Both the position numbers and the translations under genes were made by a program. Positions 1-5,731 of a stretch of DNA of 44,781 nt are shown here, piece by piece. Source of the DNA: an uncultured Eubacteriales bacterium (GTDB lineage: Bacteria; Bacillota; Clostridia; Christensenellales; Aristaeellaceae); assembly GCA_902790495.1 (NCBI GenBank), contig CADASK010000033.1, forward strand, positions 1-44,781, given 5' to 3'. The notes beneath the pieces are model-generated. The model was not told the origin of the DNA, ran no database searches, and saw nothing but the letters and a program-made list of their open reading frames with translations. Position 1 is the first letter of the stretch, and each line of letters begins with the position of its first letter.

Positions 1-171
1 CTTGGCCCGCTGGCTGAGGTGAACTACCGCCGCGGCATGATCCGCACCCAGGGCAACTTTGTCCCGTTCCTGACCAGCCCCATCAGCGCGATCTTCCTGC
101 TCATCGCCATCGCCGTGCTGGTGCTCTACGCCACCAAGCCCATGCGCCAGAAGCGGAAGGCTGCAAAGTAA
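1..171 (+). CDS. TctA-type tripartite tricarboxylate transporter permease, C-terminal fragment
   Basis: The open frame enters from the left edge and ends with TAA at 169-171, giving the last 56 residues of a membrane protein. The visible part reads LGPLAEVNYRRGMIRTQGNF followed by a Pro-containing turn, one hydrophobic helix (about residues 29-45) and a basic tail ending RQKRKAAK. The order 'G-EN-RR-M--S-G----F--RP-S' before the last helix is what I know from the C-terminus of TctA permeases, the large membrane subunit of tripartite tricarboxylate transporters that take up citrate-like acids with a periplasmic or lipoprotein binding protein. Partner genes (tctB, tctC) would lie outside the window. 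The assignment rests on 56 residues only, so another multi-helix permease is possible. Confidence 0.6.
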   Translation, partial: LGPLAEVNYRRGMIRTQGNFVPFLTSPISAIFLLIAIAVLVLYATKPMRQKRKAAK

Positions 172-208
172 CGCATCCTCCATCCTAACCTGCATATCCA
201 TGGAGGAG

Positions 209-274
209 GCGAAGGTTTGCAAAGGGCGATCGCAAAGCCCTTTGCCCGCGCCCGCAGGCGCGGAACCCCTGCTG
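209..274 (+). repeat. Dispersed modular hairpin repeat, copy R1
   Basis: Two adjacent hairpins: GCAAAGGG/CCCTTTGC around CGATCGCAAAG, then CCGCGCC/GGCGCGG around CGCA, preceded by GCGAAGG and followed by AACCCCTG. The 66 bases are identical to those at 17141-17206. It sits between the permease stop and the ABC-operon terminator. The same modules recur at 12241, 17141, 21980, 33250, 33500, 38054, 41163 and 42481. Confidence 0.85.
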
Positions 275-292
275 CCATAATCAATATGAAAA

Positions 293-338
293 GCCCGTGC
301 GGCTTCCTATCATCAGGGAGAGAATCCGCACGGGTTTT
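293..338 (-). terminator. Rho-independent terminator, probably bidirectional
   Basis: Inverted repeat CCCGTGCGG (294-302) / CCGCACGGG (326-334) flanked by AAAA on the left and TTTT on the right, so it can work both ways. It closes the ABC operon on the minus strand and may also end the permease transcript. Confidence 0.75.
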
Positions 339-352
339 CTTTGCCTTGCAGG

Positions 353-1096
353 TCACACGCTCAGATGCCGATCCATCAGGAACGCCGTGGCGGCGTACAT
401 CACCGCGGCGCACGCCAGGGCGATCACCGCGTCCCAGATCAGCATCGGCTGCCAGGCCATGCCCTTGGTGATCGCCTGTTGCAGGGCAGACATGGCTCCG
501 CTGATCACCAGGAACAGCAGCAGACCGATCCAGCCGTTGTGCTTTTTGCCGCTGAGCAGGCAGGTGGCCACCACGTCCGCCAGGTAGGCGGTGTTGACCA
601 CGTTCAGCCAGGTGCACAGGAAGTTCAGCGCCAGCAGACCGAAGAACTCCGCGTTCAGCGGCAGCTCCATGGAGAGCTGCTTCGCGAAGCTGTTCACAAC
701 GTTGATCAGCTCCTGGAGCTGGCCGAGATGCGCCACCAGCAGCGTGACATCCAGCGCGCCCAGGGCGAAGAAGAAGGCGCCGGCCGCGAAGATGGACAGG
801 CCGTTTTCCAGCACCTTGCCGCCGAGGATCTTGAAGCAGGAATTGGGCGTCATGTAGAGCATGTAGCCCTGGCGGGTGTTCATGTCCTGGTGCATGGTCA
901 GCACGCTCTGGATGCCGATGAACATTACCCCGCCGAAGGCCAGCATGGTCAGCGCGAAGATGGACAGGCCGTTGATCTCCTCCAGGTTGAGGTAGAGGCT
1001 CACGAGGAACGCCACCTCGGCGAAGGCGGCGATGCCCAGGATGATCATTTTGGTGTTCCAGGTTTTCCGGAATTCATATTTGATGAGGTTTTTCAT
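353..1096 (-). CDS. ABC transporter permease, YtrA-operon type
   Basis: This 247-residue integral membrane protein has about six hydrophobic segments: residues ~18-37, 47-66, 101-121, 150-172, 188-207 and 220-240. It begins MKNLIKYEFRKTW, the usual cytoplasmic start of ABC-2 type permeases. It overlaps the upstream ATPase gene by four bases (ATGA arrangement), so the two are translationally coupled and should form one ABC system. With the GntR gene this makes a regulator-ATPase-permease operon like ytrAB-type loci, which commonly answer to cell-envelope stress or antibiotics. The substrate cannot be read from the sequence. It ends just before the terminator at 293-338. Confidence 0.8.
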   Translation of the reverse strand: MKNLIKYEFRKTWNTKMIILGIAAFAEVAFLVSLYLNLEEINGLSIFALTMLAFGGVMFIGIQSVLTMHQDMNTRQGYMLYMTPNSCFKILGGKVLENGLSIFAAGAFFFALGALDVTLLVAHLGQLQELINVVNSFAKQLSMELPLNAEFFGLLALNFLCTWLNVVNTAYLADVVATCLLSGKKHNGWIGLLLFLVISGAMSALQQAITKGMAWQPMLIWDAVIALACAAVMYAATAFLMDRHLSV

Positions 1097-1806
1097 GCGT
1101 CTTCCTCCTCCTGGCCTCCGTAGATGCGGCGGTATTCGTCCGCGATGGAGCAGCCGGTCTCGGCCCGCTCCGTGTCGATGTCCACTTCCTTGATGAGCTT
1201 GCCCTTGCGCAGGAACACCGCGCGGTCGGCGATGCTCTCCATCTCTTCCACCAGGTGGCTGGACATCAGCAGCAGCTTGTCCGGCGCGGCGGCAGAGATA
1301 ATAGCTTCCTTGATGCGGTCGCGGGCCACCAGGTCGATGCCGTTGAAGGGCTCGTCCAGCATCCAGACCTTCGCGTCCCGCGCGAGGGTCACGGCGATCT
1401 TGGCCTTGGCCATCATGCCGGAGGAGAGGGTCTTCGTCTTCAGGCCCTCCTCCAGTTCAAAGCGGTCCAGCAGCTCGCGGTAGCGCTCAGCGGAGTAGTC
1501 GGCGAAGAAGTCCCCGTAGTACCGGCCCACGTCCTTCAGCGTCATCCAGGTGTAGAAGTAGGGCTCGGTGGACATGTAGGCGATGGAGGCGCGGCTGTTC
1601 ACACCCACCGGCTCACCCTCGAAATACACCGTGCCGCTGGTGGGCTTGCACAGGCCCGCGGCCATCTTCATCCACGTGGTCTTGCCGCTGCCGTTGGGGC
1701 CCAGCATCGCGCAGATGTGGCCGGCCTCCAGGCGGAGGTTCACGTGATCCACGGCGGTCTTCGCGCCGAAAGCCTTGGTCAATTCTTCACTCCTGAGCAT
1801 GTTCAT
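1093..1806 (-). CDS. ABC transporter ATP-binding protein
   Basis: The 237-residue nucleotide-binding subunit has Walker A GPNGSGKT (~residues 38-45), a degenerate signature LSSGMMAKAKI (~127-137) and Walker B VWMLDEPFNG (~147-156), followed by a switch His in MSSHLVEEM. It belongs to the ABC-2 exporter/regulator-linked class and pairs with the permease encoded directly downstream (4-base overlap). Its start lies inside the 3' end of the GntR gene, so all three genes form a tightly packed operon. The signature reads LSSGM instead of the commoner LSGGQ, as often seen in this subfamily. Length is normal. Confidence 0.93.
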   Translation of the reverse strand: MNMLRSEELTKAFGAKTAVDHVNLRLEAGHICAMLGPNGSGKTTWMKMAAGLCKPTSGTVYFEGEPVGVNSRASIAYMSTEPYFYTWMTLKDVGRYYGDFFADYSAERYRELLDRFELEEGLKTKTLSSGMMAKAKIAVTLARDAKVWMLDEPFNGIDLVARDRIKEAIISAAAPDKLLLMSSHLVEEMESIADRAVFLRKGKLIKEVDIDTERAETGCSIADEYRRIYGGQEEEDA

Positions 1807-2152
1807 CCTCCTGACTGATCCGCGTGATGGCCTCCGCCCGGCTGAAGCCGAGGGCCGCCATCCGCTCCAGGTAATCCTCCATGGCCTCGCAGGCCATCTC
1901 GCTGCGCAGCGCCTCCAGGCGCTCCGGCGTTTCCGTCACATAGGTGCCCATGCCGCGGCGGATCTCCACGAGCCCTTCCTTTTCCAGCTCCTGGTAGACC
2001 CGGGCGGCGGTGTTGGGGTTGATGGTATACTGCAGCGCCAGATCCCGTCCGCCGGGCAGCTTGGCCCCGGGCGGCAGCCTGCCGGTCACCATGTCCGTCT
2101 TGATGCGGGTGGTCACCTGCATCCAGATGGGCGACGACGCGTTGAATTCCAC
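1787..2152 (-). CDS. GntR-family (YtrA subfamily) transcriptional regulator
   Basis: A short (about 121 aa) GntR protein: an N-terminal winged helix (SPIWMQVTTRI ... PGAKLPGGRDLALQYTINP) and a short C-terminal helical dimerisation tail, the YtrA pattern. The longest frame opens with GTG at 2161, but the GGAGG ribosome site touches that codon directly. The GTG at 2150-2152 lies eight bases after GGAGG and starts VEFNASSPIW, which fits the family, so I place the start there. The gene overlaps the downstream ATPase gene by 20 bases. A near-perfect palindrome over its own -10 suggests autorepression of the whole operon, relieved by an unknown ligand. Confidence 0.88.
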   Translation of the reverse strand: MEFNASSPIWMQVTTRIKTDMVTGRLPPGAKLPGGRDLALQYTINPNTAARVYQELEKEGLVEIRRGMGTYVTETPERLEALRSEMACEAMEDYLERMAALGFSRAEAITRISQEDEHAQE

Positions 2153-2173
2153 CCGTCTCACCTCCAGTGGCTT

Positions 2174-2216
2174 AGTGCACTATGTGTATAGTACACTGTT
2201 TTGACGGAGTTGTCAA
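2174..2216 (-). promoter_or_regulatory. ABC/GntR operon promoter with palindromic operator
   Basis: On the minus strand TTGACA (2211-2216), 17-base spacer, TACTAT (2188-2193). The -10 lies inside an inverted repeat AGTGTACTAT-ACAC-ATAGTGCACT (2174-2197), 10-base arms with one mismatch. This is the layout expected for a GntR/YtrA operator that blocks RNA polymerase. Confidence 0.88.
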
Positions 2217-2272
2217 GGGGGCAGATGAACTTTTTTTCGTCCGCTGGTTGGATGGGGTGACCAACAGGTGGA

Positions 2273-2399
2273 TCGGCCAAACCTCGGAATGAAATCCAGC
2301 CAAATCGCGGATGAAAAATCGGCCAAATGACGGAATAAAACTCGGCCAAACCTCGGATTAAAAATCGGCCAAATATCGGAATGAGATGATACACAGACA
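2273..2399. repeat. Five ~23-bp tandem repeats, IS21-like element end (inferred relic)
   Basis: Five imperfect units start at 2273, 2295, 2319, 2342 and 2365 with consensus TCGGCCAAA-N2-TCGGAATGAAAA. They are followed by GATACACAGACA ending in CA at 2398-2399. Multiple subterminal repeats next to a TG...CA terminus are typical of IS21-family ends, where they bind transposase. No istA or istB frame is present, so this would be a stranded end. The assignment is inference; the repeats themselves are plain. Confidence 0.55.
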
Positions 2400-2423
2400 A
2401 TGAAACGGTTGTTCTAAACTACA

Positions 2424-2460
2424 AAGAAGACGCACACCGGCAGTGGGTGTGCGCCTTTGA
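2424..2460 (-). terminator. Terminator of the GltD-like gene
   Basis: Stem CGCACACC (2431-2438) / GGTGTGCG (2446-2453). On the minus strand it is followed by TCTTCTTTG. It lies 28 bases beyond the stop of the flavoprotein gene. Confidence 0.7.
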
Positions 2461-2487
2461 AAACTTTTTATAATGAAGAAATAGGGT

Positions 2488-3705
2488 TTACTTTTCTTCC
2501 ATATATTTGATCATCGCCGCTGCGGCGGTCTTGGCCTCGGCGGCGGCGTCCACCACGGTGTGGGAGCCGTGCACCACGTCGCCGGCGGCGAACACGCCGG
2601 GCACGGTGGTCATGCAGTTCTCGTCCGTCACCAGGAGGCCGCGCTCGTTGGCCTGCAGGCCCTCGGTGGTCAGCAGCAGGCGGTTCTTCGGGGCCTGGCT
2701 CACGGCGAGGATGGTGGCGTCGGCCGGCACCAGCTCCGGCTCGGGCTTGTAGCCGGTGACCTGGTCGTTCTCGTCAAACTCGGCGATCTTGAAGACCGGG
2801 CCCTCCTGGGTGATCTCCTGGATCGCGTAGCCGAAGGCGAACTCCGCGCCGTCCAGCCGGGCGTATTCCATTTCATGCTGGCTGGCCGCGATGCGCTTGG
2901 AGCGGGCGTAGAGCGTCACCTGCTGCGCGCCGTGGCGCAGGGCGGTGCGCGCCACGTCCATGGCCACGTTGCCCATGCCGATGATGGCCACGCGCTCGCC
3001 CAGCTCGTAGGCCGAAGGGTTGGCCAGGTAGCTCACGCCGAAGTGGACATTCGCCAGGCTCTCGCCCTTGATGCCCAGGGTCTTCGGACGCCACACGCCT
3101 GTGCCGATGAACACGGAGAGGTAATTGTCCCGGAAGAGGTCGGAGATGCGCAGGGCCTCGCCGAAGGAGGTGTTCGGGCGGAACTGGATGCCCATCTCCT
3201 CCATCACGCGCTGGTACTTCGCCAGCACGGTCTTGGGCAGGCGGAAATCGGGGATGCCGTAGTAGAGCATGCCGCCGATGTGGTCGTTGTCGTCGAAGAG
3301 GGTGACGTCGTAGCCGGCCTTGGCCAGCTCGATGGCGGCGGTGATGCCGGCGGGGCCCGCGCCGATCACGGCGGTCTTTTTGCCGTTCTTCGGGGCGGTC
3401 TCCACCTTCATGCGGTCGAGATACGCTTCGGACACAAAGCGCTCAATGTGGTAGAACGTGACCGGGCTGCCCTTGCGCCCCAGCACGCAGTGGCCGGCGC
3501 ACTGGGCCTCGTGGTCGCAGACCACGGAGCACACCGCGGACATGGGGTTGTTCTCAAAGAGCATCCTGCCGGCCTCCATCAGCCGGTTTTCGCGGAAGGC
3601 GAGGATTGCCTTCGGGATGGGGGTATGGATCGGGCAGCCTTCCTGGCACATGGGTTTTTTGCACTGCAGGCACCGGTTGGCCTCGGAGATGATGCGCAGG
3701 GCCAT
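2488..3705 (-). CDS. GltD-like NAD(P)/FAD-dependent oxidoreductase (glutamate synthase small-subunit family)
   Basis: A 405-residue flavoprotein. The N-terminus has two cysteine groups for iron-sulphur clusters (C12, C15, C20, C24 in RCLQCKKPMCQEGCP; C59, C63, C69, C73). Next comes the FAD dinucleotide fold GAGPAG (115-120) and a second NADPH-type fold IIGMGNVAMD, and the C-terminal FAD motif VPGVFAAGDVV. These are the domains of the GltD/NfnB/SudA family, which passes electrons from NAD(P)H. ATG at 3705 is chosen because AAGGAGG lies nine bases upstream; the frame is open further but without a ribosome site. No glutamate synthase large subunit or Nfn partner is in the window, so the electron acceptor is unknown. 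It is divergent from secreted copy 1. Confidence 0.88.
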   Translation of the reverse strand: MALRIISEANRCLQCKKPMCQEGCPIHTPIPKAILAFRENRLMEAGRMLFENNPMSAVCSVVCDHEAQCAGHCVLGRKGSPVTFYHIERFVSEAYLDRMKVETAPKNGKKTAVIGAGPAGITAAIELAKAGYDVTLFDDNDHIGGMLYYGIPDFRLPKTVLAKYQRVMEEMGIQFRPNTSFGEALRISDLFRDNYLSVFIGTGVWRPKTLGIKGESLANVHFGVSYLANPSAYELGERVAIIGMGNVAMDVARTALRHGAQQVTLYARSKRIAASQHEMEYARLDGAEFAFGYAIQEITQEGPVFKIAEFDENDQVTGYKPEPELVPADATILAVSQAPKNRLLLTTEGLQANERGLLVTDENCMTTVPGVFAAGDVVHGSHTVVDAAAEAKTAAAAMIKYMEEK

Positions 3706-3897
3706 GGAAACGCCTCCTTCTTGGTGTTCGGTGGGTATTTCGACAGGCAGGGGCGGTTTTCCTTCCATTTCTATAGGGATGCGGCGCGATTTGTTTTCCG
3801 GCTCGAATTCAGCCGCTCCGGGACAAATCCAGCGCAAAATCCGGAAAAAGGCGTCTGTGCAAGCGATGTGTTAACGAATTGTAACAGAATATTCATA

Positions 3898-3945
3898 TTC
3901 ACAATCTATTCACATATTGACTACAATCTGTTCACGAGCTATAAT
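3898..3945 (+). promoter_or_regulatory. Promoter of secreted copy 1 with four 11-bp-spaced hexamers (Pho-box-like)
   Basis: Hexamers TTCACA (3898), TTCACA (3909), ACTACA (3920) and TTCACG (3931) repeat at exactly 11 bp. TTGACT (3917-3922), 17-base spacer, TATAAT (3940-3945). The array covers the -35 and stops three bases before the -10. Repeats at 11-bp phasing are bound head-to-tail by PhoP/PhoB-type regulators. Confidence 0.75.
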
Positions 3946-4003
3946 GGAACCAGCCGATAGCAGATCGGCTAACCGGAAACCTACCGGAAAAGGAGAGATT
4001 ACG

Positions 4004-5554
4004 ATGAAGAAGAATCTGTCTCGCGTCCTGGCCCTCGCGCTGGTTCTGGCCAGCCTGCTGAGCCTGACCGTCGGCGCCTTCGCCGATGGCACCACGGTCG
4101 TTATCCCCAACAAGATTTCCCGCCTGGAGGCGCAGCTGCCTGAGCGCGAGGCTCAGCCCACCGTGCGCACCAAGACCAAGAACGGCGAAATCATGGTCCG
4201 CGTGAACGGCGATCCCGACACGGTCTATGCCAACTGGCTGGGCTATGGCGAGGAACCCGAAGAGGTCGAGCTGGAGAACGGCCTGGGCTATGTGGAGCTG
4301 GAAGGCCACAAGTATCAGCTGGGCGCCAAGTGGAGCAAGAAGGTTGTCCGCTCCTACTTCGCCTATGATCCCGATGAAGAAGCCTGGGTTCCCGTGAATT
4401 ACAAGGGCACCGTCAAGGTCGGCAACACCGAGATGAAGCTCTATGACTATGACGAGAACGTTGGCGCGAAGGGCATCAACGACATGACCTATGAGAAGCC
4501 CTGGGTGTGGGTGTATGACTACATCAACACCGATACCGCCGAGGAGGGCAAGAAAGTTTCTGATCCCAACGGCGTTGTCGATACCGGCAATGAAGTCATC
4601 GTGGCTGGTCTGCCCAAGCAGCCCAAGGAAGCTGGCTCCAACTCCAACACCAACGGTCTGACCGAAGGCACCATCAAGTACAATGATGGCAAGGATGTTG
4701 TGGATGGCAAGAAGAATGTCGAGTATCTGAACGACGCCATCTTCGATGCCAACGATCTGATGATCGCCAACAACATGTACGCGAACAACCTCCTGACTGG
4801 CAACGAAGCCGAGACTCGCGGCTGGGATTACATGGTCCCCTACTATCAGTTCTATGTCGAGAACACCGGTAAGGACAGCTCCGGCGCTCCCAACCATGCC
4901 TGGATCGTGGAGAAGGGCCCCTGGACTGCCACCTACACCCGCGCTGGCAAGCTGGAGATCGTCGAGAAGGACGAGGAAAACACCGACTACTTCAAGACCG
5001 GTCTGGCCGGCAGCAAGGGCCACGTGATCTGGAATCATCGCAAGACCGACGGCGGCACCCAGTGGTACGTCGCGGCTGTGACCGAGGAGTATGCCGAGGG
5101 CGATATCGCGAAGGCTGAGGCCGTGTACAATGTGAACGGCAAGCTGGTTCGCTACTTCATCACCTATCGCACCGCCGAGGACGAGACCTACAAGATCAAG
5201 TACACCACCGACAACAAGCCCGCCAACGGCTGGTACACCGGTGTGGACTTCGACGGCAACAAGATCACCGCGACCGCCAACAGCCTGAAGACCTGGCGCG
5301 ACGACAAGACCGGCAAGCTGACCAACCAGGTCGAGCTCGACTGGGGTCTGACCGCTCTGAAGGATTGGACCGGTCGAGCTCGACTGGGGTCTGACCGCTC
5401 TGAAGGATTGGACCAATCCTCCGCGTCTGGCCAAGTAATCAGACAAATCACAGGTAAACAGATCCCCGCCGCAAGGCGGGGATTTTTGTGTGTTCCTAAA
5501 GCCTTCCCCCTCTGGGGGAAGGTGTCATCGAGCCATGGGCTCGATGACGGATGA
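4004..5554 (+). CDS. Secreted paralogue family, copy 1 (C-terminus frameshifted by a tandem duplication)
   Basis: I do not recognise this family. The ATG at 4004 follows AAAGGAGAG and opens a Sec signal peptide (Lys-rich start, hydrophobic core, cleavage after AFA at about residue 27). The mature protein has a conserved N-terminal block (to EMKL, nt 4441), a variable centre (4442-4831, rich in N, D, T) and a conserved Trp/Tyr-rich C-terminal block from MVPYYQFY. No LPXTG, SLH, lipobox or enzyme motif is visible, so it is probably released or loosely bound outside the cell. A 43-bp tandem duplication (5329-5414) shifts the frame 14 residues from the end. The product loses NPPRLAK, reads through the terminator stem and ends at 5554 (516 aa against ~460). 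Codon use is strongly biased, suggesting high expression. Confidence 0.8.
   Translation: MKKNLSRVLALALVLASLLSLTVGAFADGTTVVIPNKISRLEAQLPEREAQPTVRTKTKNGEIMVRVNGDPDTVYANWLGYGEEPEEVELENGLGYVELEGHKYQLGAKWSKKVVRSYFAYDPDEEAWVPVNYKGTVKVGNTEMKLYDYDENVGAKGINDMTYEKPWVWVYDYINTDTAEEGKKVSDPNGVVDTGNEVIVAGLPKQPKEAGSNSNTNGLTEGTIKYNDGKDVVDGKKNVEYLNDAIFDANDLMIANNMYANNLLTGNEAETRGWDYMVPYYQFYVENTGKDSSGAPNHAWIVEKGPWTATYTRAGKLEIVEKDEENTDYFKTGLAGSKGHVIWNHRKTDGGTQWYVAAVTEEYAEGDIAKAEAVYNVNGKLVRYFITYRTAEDETYKIKYTTDNKPANGWYTGVDFDGNKITATANSLKTWRDDKTGKLTNQVELDWGLTALKDWTGRARLGSDRSEGLDQSSASGQVIRQITGKQIPAARRGFLCVPKAFPLWGKVSSSHGLDDG
5329..5414 (+). repeat. Perfect 43-bp tandem duplication inside copy 1
   Basis: Bases 5329-5371 and 5372-5414 are identical, beginning GGTCGAGCTCGACTGG and ending GGATTGGACC. 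Since 43 is not a multiple of three, the second copy shifts the frame. Removing one copy restores the family C-terminus, with TAA at 5436-5438. Confidence 0.95.
5462..5486 (+). terminator. Terminator of secreted copy 1
   Basis: ATCCCCGCC-GCAA-GGCGGGGAT followed by TTTTGTG. Nearly the same hairpin follows all six copies. Because of the frameshift, the copy 1 frame is translated through this stem. Confidence 0.85.
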
Positions 5555-5558
5555 GGGC
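5507..5558 (+). repeat. Short intergenic repeat, CCTTCCCCC...GATGAGG type
   Basis: CCTTCCCCC-TCT-GGGGGAAGG hairpin, then ATCGAGCC/GGCTCGAT hairpin, then GACGGATGAGG. The same order is seen at 8894-8953 and 22231-22273 with changed inner stems, so arms co-vary while ends are kept. Confidence 0.75.
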
Positions 5559-5654
5559 ATGAGGCCGTCATGAGTTAAAAAATGACGATTCCATGAACGT
5601 CTTTCCCCAAAACGAATTGTTACAACTGTAAAACGTTTTCAGGCCTGAAAAGCA

Positions 5655-5683
5655 TTGATTTTACCCTGTCGGCTTCCTATAAT
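5655..5683 (+). promoter_or_regulatory. Promoter of secreted copy 2 (without the hexamer array)
   Basis: TTGATT (5655-5660), 17-base spacer, TATAAT (5678-5683). No 11-bp hexamer series is found here, unlike the other five copies, so copy 2 is likely under different control. Confidence 0.75.
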
Positions 5684-5731
5684 ATGAGGTACCGATCCTG
5701 GATCGGATTACAGAGTTAAGGAGAGATTTCT

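Noticed and set aside
221-244. GCGATCGC-like core taken as a restriction-modification or HIP1 site
   Set aside because: The core is CGATCGC inside a larger conserved hairpin; single 8-mers do not explain the flanking conserved modules.
2158-2400. 80-codon minus-strand frame over the 23-bp tandem repeats
   Set aside because: The protein merely mirrors the repeats (GLAEFY/WPIFHPRFG), and it runs into the GntR operator; not a gene.
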